64,000 bases of DNA, taken from the NCBI RefSeq assembly GCF_026559675.1, contig NZ_CP092891.1:744001-808000 (forward strand), given 5' to 3'. Positions 57,102 to 64,000 of the stretch are shown in pieces. How positions within the stretch are numbered: the first letter of the stretch is position 1; every line of letters starts with the position of its first letter. The DNA is from Microbacterium oxydans. Its GTDB lineage: Bacteria; Actinomycetota; Actinomycetes; Actinomycetales; Microbacteriaceae. The translations under genes were made by a program, and so were the position numbers. The notes under the pieces were generated by a model. It worked only from the letters and a program-made list of their open reading frames with translations. It ran no database searches and was not told the DNA's origin.

Positions 57102-57809
57102 TCAGAAGCGGTCGGGCGAGGGGGTGCCGTGACCGTAGCGGATCACGACGTCGGCGTGACGGTCGAAGCGGTAGCCGATGCCGCGCACCGTGCGGACGAT
57201 GTCCTCGTAGCGGCCGAGCTTGGCGCGCAGGCGACGCACGTGCACGTCGATCGTGCGCTCACCGGGCGTCTCGTCGTCCTGCGCCTGCCAGAGCGCGGAG
57301 ACCAGTTCGCTGCGCTCGATCGTGCGGCCCTCGCGGAGCACGAGGTACTGCAGCAGCTCGAACTCCTTGTACGTGAACGCGGCGGACTCGCCGTCGATCA
57401 GGACGCGCTTGCGGGAGATGTCGACGGTGACGCCGCGCTCCTCGTCGACCGTGTCCTCCTCGGCGGCGGCCTTGGTGCGCGCGATGGCACCGGGCTCCTG
57501 CAGGGCGAGGCGGACGACGTCGAGATCGCGGCCTCCCGAGCCGTGCGGGGCGAGGGCGACCGTGGCGTGGGTCTCGGCGCCGGGGGCGAGCTCGGCGAGC
57601 GTGCGGCGCAGGGCGTCGACGAGGAGCGGGAGGCTCACGCCGGCTTCGGCGGCCTTGATCTCGTCGAGGCCGACGTACAGGGCGAAGCCGCGGGGGGAGC
57701 GGACGGCGGGGAGGTCGGCTCCCGACGTGGGCAGCGGAGCGGCGGCTTCGGACTGCGTGCGGATCGCGGCGGTGGTGGCGGGACGCTCGAGAAGTGCGGT
57801 GTTCGACAT
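57102..57809 (-). CDS. OmpR-type winged-helix DNA-binding protein without receiver domain
   Basis: A 235-residue protein. The C-terminal half (about 130-220) is a standard OmpR/PhoB winged helix: FTYKEFELLQYLVLREGRTIERSELVSALW and RTIDVHVRRLRAKLG...TVRGIGYRF. The N-terminal part is not a receiver; it has ALYVGLDEIKAAEAGVSLPLLVDALRRTLAELAP and is of unknown fold. GAGGAC precedes the ATG. A strong promoter about 265 bases upstream gives a long leader with a short ORF and a hairpin, so expression is probably attenuated. The target genes are unknown. Confidence 0.82.
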   Translation of the reverse strand: MSNTALLERPATTAAIRTQSEAAAPLPTSGADLPAVRSPRGFALYVGLDEIKAAEAGVSLPLLVDALRRTLAELAPGAETHATVALAPHGSGGRDLDVVRLALQEPGAIARTKAAAEEDTVDEERGVTVDISRKRVLIDGESAAFTYKEFELLQYLVLREGRTIERSELVSALWQAQDDETPGERTIDVHVRRLRAKLGRYEDIVRTVRGIGYRFDRHADVVIRYGHGTPSPDRF

Positions 57810-57964
57810 GATGATGAAGTCCTCAGGACGTGAGCCCGAATCGAGCGGGGCTCTGATGCGTTGCATGAATGACCGGCGGAGCCGGGAAGCGAGCAAGGGT
57901 GGATGCTCGGAGACTCTGACCTCGCAGATGGCGAGGAGTCAGGTCAGGCGGGGTGGCTGTTCGT

Positions 57965-58066
57965 TCAGCGACACATTCGGCAACACATGCCAACGCGACC
58001 GGGCATCATCATCCCGGCAGTCCTGTTCGCCTCCTGGGCGGACAAAGGGCTTGCGTTGGTGGTCAT
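57965..58066 (-). CDS. Leaderless Cys-rich upstream ORF (33 residues)
   Basis: A short ORF starting MTTNASPLSAQEANRTAG and ending GMCCRMCR. Its ATG lies six bases after a CATAAT -10 box, so translation would begin at the 5' end of the mRNA. Three of its last seven residues are Cys. A hairpin CCTCGC-N5-GCGAGG (57920-57936) lies between it and the winged-helix gene. The layout matches cysteine-responsive attenuation by leaderless poly-Cys ORFs described in mycobacteria; here it is inferred only. Confidence 0.55.
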   Translation of the reverse strand: MTTNASPLSAQEANRTAGMMMPGRVGMCCRMCR

Positions 58067-58072
58067 GGGGGG

Positions 58073-58102
58073 ATTATGTCCGACCATGACCCCTCATGTC
58101 AA
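58073..58102 (-). promoter_or_regulatory. Strong promoter of the winged-helix gene leader
   Basis: On the minus strand a perfect -35 TTGACA (complement of 58097-58102) and CATAAT (complement of 58073-58078) are separated by 18 bases. The region down to 57809 is the long leader described with the upstream ORF. A stem-loop with 7-bp arms ACGCCCG and CGGGCGT lies just beyond the -35 box. Confidence 0.7.
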
Positions 58103-58141
58103 AACGCCCGGGCGTCCATGGGCGGGCGTAACGTGGATCGA

Positions 58142-58450
58142 ATGACGATCTCGCACACTGTCGACGGCTTCATCCTGACCGATGAGAAGGATGCCTCGCG
58201 CTACACGCTCATGCGCGACGGCAAGCTCGTGAGCGTGCTCGACTATCGCGACGACGGTCACACGATCGCGCTCACCAGGGCCTTCACGGTCCCGACTTTC
58301 CGGGGCAAGGGCTATGCCGGGAAGGTCGTGGAGGGGGCGGTGGCGGAGATCGAGGAACGCGGTGATCGCAAGGTCGACGCCGTGTGCTGGTACGTCGCCG
58401 ACTGGTTCTCCGCACACCCGGAGCATGCCGGGCTGCTGCGGACTCGATGA
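58142..58450 (+). CDS. GNAT-family N-acetyltransferase (YjdJ/CG-like)
   Basis: A 102-residue single-domain acetyltransferase of the small YjdJ-like class. The acetyl-CoA-binding strand and loop read RAFTVPTFRGKGYAGKVVEGAVAEI (about 45-69), with RGKGYAG as the pyrophosphate-binding motif, and the end has CWYVADWFSAHPEHAGLL. TAACGT seven bases before the ATG indicates a leaderless mRNA. The substrate is unknown. Confidence 0.87.
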   Translation: MTISHTVDGFILTDEKDASRYTLMRDGKLVSVLDYRDDGHTIALTRAFTVPTFRGKGYAGKVVEGAVAEIEERGDRKVDAVCWYVADWFSAHPEHAGLLRTR

Positions 58451-58502
58451 CTTCCTCGTCGTATGACGCACTGTTACGCCCGGTTCCTGCCAGGATGAGG
58501 GC

Positions 58503-58985
58503 ATGAAACTCGCCGAGGCCCTCACCGCACGCGCCGATCTGCAGCGCCGCATCGAGCAGCTGCGTGCGCGCATCGTCGCGAACGCCCGGTACCAGGAGGG
58601 GGAGGAGCCGGCGGAGGACGCCGCGGCGCTCATCGTCGAGGTCGACGCCGCTCTGACCGAGCTCCGCGAACTCATCCGACGCATCAACGCCACCAATGCG
58701 CGCCTCGACCTCGGTGCGGACGGCACCATGACCGATGCGCTGGCGGCCCGCGATGTGCTGCGCCTGCGGCACTCGGTGCTGACCGATTCCGCGGCAGCGG
58801 CATCCGGCGCCGGCGACCAGTACCTGCGCCAGATGCGGTCGGAGCTCCGGCAGATCTCGGCGCTTCCGGTCGCGCAGCTGCGATCCAGGGCGGATGCCGT
58901 CGCGCAGGAGCTGCGCGAACTCGACAACCGCATCCAGCAGGCGAACTGGTCGAACGACCTCGAGGAGGAGAGCGGAAGTCGGTAG
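58503..58985 (+). CDS. DIP1984-family coiled-coil protein
   Basis: A 160-residue, almost wholly helical protein: MKLAEALTARADLQRRIEQLRARIVANARYQEG at the start and long charged heptads after it (ELRELIRRINATNARLDLG; LRELDNRIQQANW). This matches the DIP1984 family, a small conserved family of unknown function often found in Actinobacteria and Firmicutes. It is a single gene; about 300 bases without a gene follow. Confidence 0.8.
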   Translation: MKLAEALTARADLQRRIEQLRARIVANARYQEGEEPAEDAAALIVEVDAALTELRELIRRINATNARLDLGADGTMTDALAARDVLRLRHSVLTDSAAAASGAGDQYLRQMRSELRQISALPVAQLRSRADAVAQELRELDNRIQQANWSNDLEEESGSR

Positions 58986-59184
58986 TCGCGACGAAGCGGG
59001 CACAACCCTCAGCCGGCGGGGCAAGTCCGGCACCTGTGGGCGGAGGGCAGCCCTGATATCGCATCGCGCAGCCCCGCACGCCGCACAGGTGATGGTGCAC
59101 AGAGCATCTCGCATCACCACGTGCCGATCGTCGTGGCGAGGGTGGGTCAGGGGACCTTCCGCTTCCTCCTCGAACACCATGCGA

Positions 59185-59294
59185 TAGAATGGAGTTCTGC
59201 TCAGCCCCGTTGGCTGAGGTGGTCAGGCGCCCAGCGGGCGCGCTGATCCGAGGCTCGAAACCTCCGGCATCCTCATCAGACACCGGAGGTTTTT
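59185..59294 (+). promoter_or_regulatory. Three-hairpin attenuator leader of the DHA2 exporter gene
   Basis: A TAGAAT -10 box (59185-59190) starts a leader of about 100 bases. Hairpin 1 is CTCAGCC-CCGTT-GGCTGAG (59200-59218). Hairpin 2 is GGTCAG-GCGCCC-AGC-GGGCGC-CTGATC with small bulges (59221-59249). The terminator has perfect 10-bp arms AAACCTCCGG and CCGGAGGTTT followed by TT (59258-59294). GAGG (59250-59253) can instead pair with CCTC (59261-59264), an antiterminator. The terminator's 3' arm holds the GGAGG ribosome-binding site of the exporter gene, so both transcription and translation would be shut. I recognise no known riboswitch class. The 199 bases before 59185 show nothing else of note. 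Confidence 0.7.
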
Positions 59295-59296
59295 CC

Positions 59297-60745
59297 ATGT
59301 CGTCTTCCCTGCGTGCCCGTCCCCGTTCCCGGTGGTGGGCGCTCATCGTCATCTCCCTCACTCAGTTGGTCGTCGTCCTCGACGGGACGATCGTGAACAT
59401 CGCGCTGCCCCGTGCCCAGGCGGCCCTCGGCCTCAGCGACGGGCAGCGTCAGTGGGTCGTCACCGCCTATGCGCTGGCGTTCGGCGCGCTCCTGCTGCTC
59501 GGCGGCCGGATCGCCGACTACGTCGGACGCAAGCGCATCTTCCTGGTCGGCATGGTCGGCTTCGGTGCGGCATCGCTGTACGGCGGTCTCGCACAGCAGG
59601 GGTGGGAGCTGATCCTCGCCCGCGGACTGCAGGGCGCCTTCGCCGCACTGCTCGCGCCCGCCGCCCTCGCCCTGCTCACCGTGACGTTCCCCTCGGGGCG
59701 CGAGCGGAACACGGCGTTCGCCGTCTTCGGAACCGTCGCCGGAACCGGAGCGGCCGTCGGACTCCTCCTCGGCGGGGTGCTCACCGAATTCGCCGACTGG
59801 CGCTGGTGCCTGCTGGTCAACCTGTTCTTCGTGGTGGTCGGGGTGGTCGGCGGCGCTCTCTTCCTGACCGAGAGCAGGGCGGAGGGTGACAACCGCTACG
59901 ACGTCTGGGGAGCGCTCTTCGTGACCCTCGGCCTCGGTGCACTCGTCTACGGCTTCAGCCTCGCCGAGAACGGATGGGGCGAGCCGCTGACCATCGCCTT
60001 CCTCGCCATCGGGCTCGCGCTCCTCGGGATCTTCGTGTGGGTGGAGAGTTGGGTCGCGCAGCCGCTGCTGCCCCTTCGCGTGGTGGCCGACCGGGTGCGG
60101 GGAGGAGCTTTCCTCATCCAGGGCGTCGCCGGCGCGATCATGATCGGCGCGACGGTCTACCTGACGTTCCACCTGCAGTTCGTGCTGGGGATGGGGGCGC
60201 TGCAGGCCGGTCTCGCTAGTCTGCCGTTGCCGCTCGCGACGATGGCGCTCGCCCCGGTGGCTACCAAGCTGCTTCCCGTGATCGGTCCGCGGCCGCAGCT
60301 GATCGTCGGGCCCGTGGTGGCCGCGGTCGGCCTGTTCCTGCTCTCCGGCATCACTCCAGACGGCGCCTATCTCGTGCAGATCGCGCCGGGGCTGGTGCTG
60401 CTCGGCATCGGCATGGGGTTCATCTTTATCCCGCTGCAGAACCTCGCGCTGTCCGGCGTCGCCCCGTACGACGCGGGGGTGGCGTCGGCCGTCGCGAACT
60501 CGGCGATGCAGATCGGCGGATCGATCGGTCTGTCGGTGTTCACGGCGGTCTACGCGGCGTCGGTCGGCGGCCGCGCGCAGGGTGAGGTCTCTCCGCATCA
60601 GCTCACCGACGCCTACGGCTGGATCTTCCTCGTCGCCGCGATCCTCATGCTCGCGGCCTCGGTCATCGCGACGGCCATGGTGCGCGGCACGAAGGAGGAG
60701 CTGCTTCCCTCGCAGAACGCCCCTGTCGTCGTCGCCGGGCACTGA
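59297..60745 (+). CDS. DHA2 (14-TMS) drug:H+ antiporter, EmrB/QacA-like
   Basis: A 482-residue MFS exporter with 14 predicted helices. LTQLVVVLDGTIVNIALP is the DHA2 motif D1 in helix 1, GGRIADYVGRKRIFL motif A, ARGLQGAFAALLAPAALALL motif B and GTVAGTGAAVGLLLGGVLTE motif C. It probably exports an antibiotic or other toxic organic compound. The ATG at 59297 has GGAGG seven bases upstream, within the 3' arm of an intrinsic terminator. Expression is therefore likely to be switched by the leader RNA at 59185-59294. Confidence 0.9.
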   Translation: MSSSLRARPRSRWWALIVISLTQLVVVLDGTIVNIALPRAQAALGLSDGQRQWVVTAYALAFGALLLLGGRIADYVGRKRIFLVGMVGFGAASLYGGLAQQGWELILARGLQGAFAALLAPAALALLTVTFPSGRERNTAFAVFGTVAGTGAAVGLLLGGVLTEFADWRWCLLVNLFFVVVGVVGGALFLTESRAEGDNRYDVWGALFVTLGLGALVYGFSLAENGWGEPLTIAFLAIGLALLGIFVWVESWVAQPLLPLRVVADRVRGGAFLIQGVAGAIMIGATVYLTFHLQFVLGMGALQAGLASLPLPLATMALAPVATKLLPVIGPRPQLIVGPVVAAVGLFLLSGITPDGAYLVQIAPGLVLLGIGMGFIFIPLQNLALSGVAPYDAGVASAVANSAMQIGGSIGLSVFTAVYAASVGGRAQGEVSPHQLTDAYGWIFLVAAILMLAASVIATAMVRGTKEELLPSQNAPVVVAGH

Positions 60746-60839
60746 TCCACCGGCCGCGGCGGTCGCGATCCTCAGCCCAGGAGCGACTGCCGCGGCACGC
60801 CTCGGACGGAATGTCGGAGGTCGTTCGTACCGTGTGAGT

Positions 60840-62009
60840 ATGCGAATCCTGCACACCTCCGACTGGCACATCGGCCGGACGTTCCATGGCAACTCGACCA
60901 TGGACGCGCTGGCCGAGGTGCTCGGGGCGCTCACCGTGCAGGTTCGTGAGAACGCGGTCGATGTCGTGATCGTGGCGGGCGATGTGTTCGACTCCGCGAC
61001 TCCGTCCGGTGCCGCCTACACACTCCTCGGCGACGCCCTGGTGGCGTTGCACGAGACCGGCGCCCGGGTCATCGTGACGAGCGGCAACCACGATTCCGCC
61101 GCCCGGCTCGGCTTCCAGGCCCGGCTGCTGCGCGAGGGCATCCACGTGCTTACCGACCCGCTCGCGGTCGGCGTGCCCGTGACCATCGCCGACGCGCACG
61201 GACCGGTGCATTTCTTCGGCATCCCCTACCTCGAGCCCGCGATCGTCCGTCAGCACTGGCCGGAGGGCGACAGCGAGGGGCGCCAGCTGCGCACGCAGGC
61301 ACAGACCATGGCCCACGCGATGGATCTCGTCCGCACGGGCATGCAGGAGCACGAGGGGCGCTCCGTCGCGATCGCGCACTGCTTCGCGGCCGGTGTCGAC
61401 GCGACGGCCGGACTCGAGCGCGAGGTCCGCCAGGGCGGTCTCGACGTCGTTCCGCTGAGTGTGTTCGACGGGCCCGACTACGTGGCGCTCGGCCACATCC
61501 ACGGCCGGCAGCAGCTCAGCGACCGCGTCCGCTATGCGGGCGCCCCGCTGCACTACAGCTTCGGCGAGCAGCACAAGCCGCGGGGATCCTGGCTCGTCGA
61601 CATCGGCGCCGAGGGGCTCGCCGCGGTCGAGTGGCTGGAGCTGCCGGTGCCGCGCCGTCTCGTCACGCTCACGGGAGCGCTCGACGAGCTGCTGTCGCCC
61701 GACCTGGTCGCCGAGCATGCGGGGGACTGGGTGTGCGCCGTCTACACCGATGCGGTCCCGCAGACCGAGCCGATGCGACGCCTGCGCGAGAGCTACCCCT
61801 ACTGCGCCATGGTGCAGCATCAGCCCACCGTCGTGGCCGAAGCCGACGAGCGGTCCTATGCGCAGCGGCTGCGCACCGCGGTCACCGACGCCGACCGCAT
61901 CGAGGCCTTCCTCGAGCATGTGCGCGCGGGGCACGGTCCGACCGAGGCGGAGGGCGAGCTGATCCGCGCCGTCCTCGACGACCGGGTGCGGGCAGAGGCC
62001 CTCGTCTAG
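60840..62009 (+). CDS. sbcD: Exonuclease subunit SbcD
   Basis: A 389-residue Mre11-type phosphoesterase. Metal motifs are in order: HTSDWHIGR (5-13), VAGDVFDSATPS (near 45), SGNHDSA (near 83), AHCFAAG, and LGHIHGRQQL (His pair near 222). With SbcC it forms the Mn-dependent, ATP-driven nuclease that trims hairpins and protein-blocked DNA ends. TACCGT six bases before the ATG suggests leaderless transcription. The stop abuts the sbcC ATG with no spacer. Confidence 0.94.
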   Translation: MRILHTSDWHIGRTFHGNSTMDALAEVLGALTVQVRENAVDVVIVAGDVFDSATPSGAAYTLLGDALVALHETGARVIVTSGNHDSAARLGFQARLLREGIHVLTDPLAVGVPVTIADAHGPVHFFGIPYLEPAIVRQHWPEGDSEGRQLRTQAQTMAHAMDLVRTGMQEHEGRSVAIAHCFAAGVDATAGLEREVRQGGLDVVPLSVFDGPDYVALGHIHGRQQLSDRVRYAGAPLHYSFGEQHKPRGSWLVDIGAEGLAAVEWLELPVPRRLVTLTGALDELLSPDLVAEHAGDWVCAVYTDAVPQTEPMRRLRESYPYCAMVQHQPTVVAEADERSYAQRLRTAVTDADRIEAFLEHVRAGHGPTEAEGELIRAVLDDRVRAEALV

Positions 62010-64000
62010 ATGCGTCTCCATCGCCTGGAGGTCGAGGGGTTCGGCCCGTTCCGCTCGCGGCAGATCGTCGACTTCGACGCCTTCGCCGACGACGGCATCT
62101 TCCTCATCGCCGGTCGCACCGGTGCCGGCAAGTCGAGCATCCTCGACGCGGTGTGCTTCGGCCTCTACGGCGGGGTGCCGCGTTACGACGGCGGCGAGAA
62201 GCGCCTCCGCAGCGACCACTGCGAACCGGACGACCCGTCCGAGGTGGTCGTGGAGTTCAGCACGCCGGCCGGGCGGTTCCGTGTGACCCGTTCGCCCGAG
62301 TACCTCCGCCCCGCCAAGCGCGGCGGCGGCATGACGAAGCAGGCGTCCGCCGTGGCGCTCGACGAGTGGACGGATGGCGGGTGGGTCGGTCGCGCCGCGC
62401 GGGCCGTCGACGTCGGCAACGAGCTCGACGAGATCCTGCAGCTCAGCCGCGAGCAGTTCCTCCAGGTGATCCTCCTCGCGCAGAACCGGTTCTCGGAGTT
62501 CCTGCTCGCGGGGAGCAAGGATCGCCAGGCGCTGCTGCGGCGGCTGTTCGGCACGCAGCGCTTCGAAGACGTGCAGGCGCGGTTCGACGAACGTCGCCGC
62601 GCGGCGGAGCAGGCCCTCGGTGCCCGACTCGCGACGGTCCACGCCCGCGTCGAGGAAGCCGAACGTCTCGTGACCGCCGGCGGGCTGTCCGGCGACGCGG
62701 AGGGCGACATCGAGCCGCCGGCGGAGGCTCCATCGGCTCCGCTCCCGGTCGACGAAAGACTCGAGGAACTCCGGCGGGCGAAGGCACGCGCCGACTATCG
62801 CGCGGAACGCCGTGGCTCGGAACAGGCCGATGCGGAGAAGCGGTCGGCGGCGGCGGACACGCAGCTGTCCGCGACGCGTGAGGAGCAGCGCGCCCAGCAC
62901 GAACGCGACCGCGCCCGCGCCGCGCTCGAGCGGCTCGACGCGGAGACCCCGCTGATCGATGCGGCGAGAGCCGAGCTCGCGGCTGCTCGGGCGGCCGAGG
63001 CCCTGCGGTCGACGATCGCCGCCGCCACACGTGCTCGCACCGCGCTCGCCGACGCATCCGCGGACGAGCAGCGGGCGCGCGAGGGCTGGGAGGCCCGGGG
63101 GATCCCGGTCGACGGCGACCTCGAGACCTGGGCGGCCGAGCGCACCAGGGAGAGCGGTTCCTGGGAGCGGGCGCGCGAGCTCGAGGAGCAGGCGCCGGCG
63201 CTCGATGTCGCTCTGCAGTCCGCGGAACAGGCGGTCGTGGCCGCGACCGCGCGCGTCGACGCCGGAGAGGCGGAGCGGTCGTCGCTCCCTGCCGCGGCGG
63301 CCGACCTGACGGCGGAGCGCGACGAGACACGGCGCATCGCGGACCGTGCGGACGACCTCCGGGCGGCTGCAGATGCGGCAGCGGCCCGGCACGCGGCGGC
63401 ACGCGAGGAAGAGCGGCTGCGCGTCGCCCAGGCGGCCGCCGACCGCGATCTCACCGAGGCCACCGCCGCCCACGCCGCCGCGCAGACGGCGCTCGCCCAG
63501 CTGCGGCAGCGGCGGACCGACGGCATGGCCGGCGAACTGGCCTCGACCCTGCGCCCGGAGCACCCGTGCCCCGTCTGCGGTGCTCTCGAGCATCCGAGTC
63601 CCGCCACGCACGTCGATCCGGTCTCCTCGGACGACATCGCCGATGCCGAAGCCGTCCGCGACGCCGCGGCACAGCGGGAGCGTGAACTCGCCACGGTGTC
63701 CGCGAACCTGCTCGCGGAACTCGCGGCAGCCACCGCCCGCGCGGACGGACGGAGCGTCGAACGGGCCGAGCAGGAGCTCGCCGAGAGCACTGCAGCGCGC
63801 GCAGGCAGTCTCGCTGCGGCGGAACAGCTGAAGACCCTCGACGCACGGCTGGGCGAACTCGCCGCCCGCGTCGAACGGCTGGAGACGCAGAAGGCGGATG
63901 ACGCTGCGGCCCTCGCGGAGGCGCGGGAGCAGCACGCCCTGATGCGGCAGCGGAGCACGGAGGCACGCGAGCTGATCGCCGAGGCCCGCGGCGGCTTCGA
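62010..64000 (+). CDS. sbcC: Exonuclease subunit SbcC, 3' end beyond window
   Basis: The first 663 residues of a Rad50-type SMC ATPase; the gene runs off the right edge. The N-terminal RLHRLEVEGFGPFR and Walker A GRTGAGKSS (about 35-43) are followed by the Q-loop region LLAQNRFSEFL, then a long Ala/Glu/Arg-rich coiled coil (from about 190). The zinc-hook apex HPCPVCGALEH lies near residues 519-529. The second coil follows; the signature and Walker B motifs must lie outside. The ATG at 62010 directly follows the sbcD stop. Confidence 0.94.
   Translation, partial: MRLHRLEVEGFGPFRSRQIVDFDAFADDGIFLIAGRTGAGKSSILDAVCFGLYGGVPRYDGGEKRLRSDHCEPDDPSEVVVEFSTPAGRFRVTRSPEYLRPAKRGGGMTKQASAVALDEWTDGGWVGRAARAVDVGNELDEILQLSREQFLQVILLAQNRFSEFLLAGSKDRQALLRRLFGTQRFEDVQARFDERRRAAEQALGARLATVHARVEEAERLVTAGGLSGDAEGDIEPPAEAPSAPLPVDERLEELRRAKARADYRAERRGSEQADAEKRSAAADTQLSATREEQRAQHERDRARAALERLDAETPLIDAARAELAAARAAEALRSTIAAATRARTALADASADEQRAREGWEARGIPVDGDLETWAAERTRESGSWERARELEEQAPALDVALQSAEQAVVAATARVDAGEAERSSLPAAAADLTAERDETRRIADRADDLRAAADAAAARHAAAREEERLRVAQAAADRDLTEATAAHAAAQTALAQLRQRRTDGMAGELASTLRPEHPCPVCGALEHPSPATHVDPVSSDDIADAEAVRDAAAQRERELATVSANLLAELAAATARADGRSVERAEQELAESTAARAGSLAAAEQLKTLDARLGELAARVERLETQKADDAAALAEAREQHALMRQRSTEARELIAEARGGF

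Noticed and set aside
58104..58130. Hairpin with ACGCCCG/CGGGCGT arms as a minus-strand terminator with TTTT
   Set aside because: No minus-strand gene ends here; it overlaps the -35 box of a minus-strand promoter and the -10 of the GNAT gene, so an operator or chance is more likely.
59221..59270. tRNA-like segment with a 7-base CTCGAAA loop closed by GAGG/CCTC
   Set aside because: No acceptor stem, anticodon arm or CCA-compatible 3' end can be drawn, and the stem is only four clean pairs; it fits better as the antiterminator of the exporter leader.
59191..59294. Guanidine-II (mini-ykkC) riboswitch before the exporter
   Set aside because: The paired hairpins lack the ACGG/ACGR loops that define that class.
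60663..63935. A continuous open frame of more than 1000 codons on the minus strand opposite sbcD/sbcC
   Set aside because: It is a shadow of GC-rich codon bias; it shows no family motif, while the plus strand encodes textbook SbcD and SbcC.

Overview
The window is chromosomal DNA of a high-GC actinobacterium, most likely Microbacterium or another member of the Microbacteriaceae. The evidence is about 70% GC with strong codon bias, frequent GTG starts and ATGA/GTGA overlaps, many leaderless promoters (a TANNNT box 6-7 bases before the start), DtxR-type iron boxes and actinobacterial families (PucR, DIP1984, CmtR-like ArsR). I see no rRNA, tRNA, CRISPR array, insertion sequence or phage gene. 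The window opens inside an MFS gene (minus strand) and closes inside sbcC (plus strand).

Layout. 1-2.5 kb: a sugar-efflux MFS gene with a DeoR regulator, then a HAD hydrolase. 2.5-19.2 kb: a carbohydrate island. It holds an MHS-family transporter, an L-fuconolactonase-like hydrolase, an aldo/keto reductase of the L-fucose dehydrogenase type, an uncharacterised enolase-superfamily enzyme, L-fuconate dehydratase, LysR and ROK regulators, a sugar ABC importer (two permeases and a lipoprotein, no ATPase), a GH36 alpha-galactosidase and a GH95 alpha-L-fucosidase. Together these could release fucose and galactose from glycans, import the sugars and oxidise fucose by the non-phosphorylative route as far as 2-keto-3-deoxy-fuconate. 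19.3-22.4 kb: a DHFR-like reductase, a BASS/ArsB-like transporter and two tandem GntR regulators. 22.4-28.6 kb: metal homeostasis, with a Mn-riboswitch-controlled TerC, a CNNM/CorC protein and a CmtR-like sensor overlapping a His-tailed CDF exporter; arginase-family and SDR enzymes lie between. 28.7-34.5 kb: a DesK/DesR-like two-component pair, an Erm 23S rRNA methylase behind an attenuator-like leader, an alpha/beta hydrolase, ogt and thrC.

34.6-42.4 kb: an unusual single-strand operon of an NCS1 permease, a HyuA-like hydantoinase, three tandem DUF917/S-methyl-thiohydantoin-desulfurase-like proteins and a PucR regulator, preceded by two identical-format dyads 30 bp apart. This is my best candidate for an undescribed catabolic system. 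42.4-51.1 kb: mixed housekeeping and defence genes (VOC proteins, thioredoxin-like protein, MerR-GyrI, M20 peptidase, DHA2 exporter), two paralogous membrane-anchored coiled-coil proteins with 11-residue repeats, and rtcB behind a small ORF and a terminator with an alternative fold. 51.1-55.9 kb: an iron-regulated siderophore ABC importer with a divergent ferric-siderophore reductase. 55.9-64 kb: small membrane protein, DNA glycosylase, a receiver-less winged-helix regulator behind a leaderless Cys-rich upstream ORF, GNAT, DIP1984-like protein, a DHA2 exporter behind a three-hairpin attenuator, and sbcD/sbcC.

Functions are assigned from motifs and family knowledge read by eye. No database search was run.
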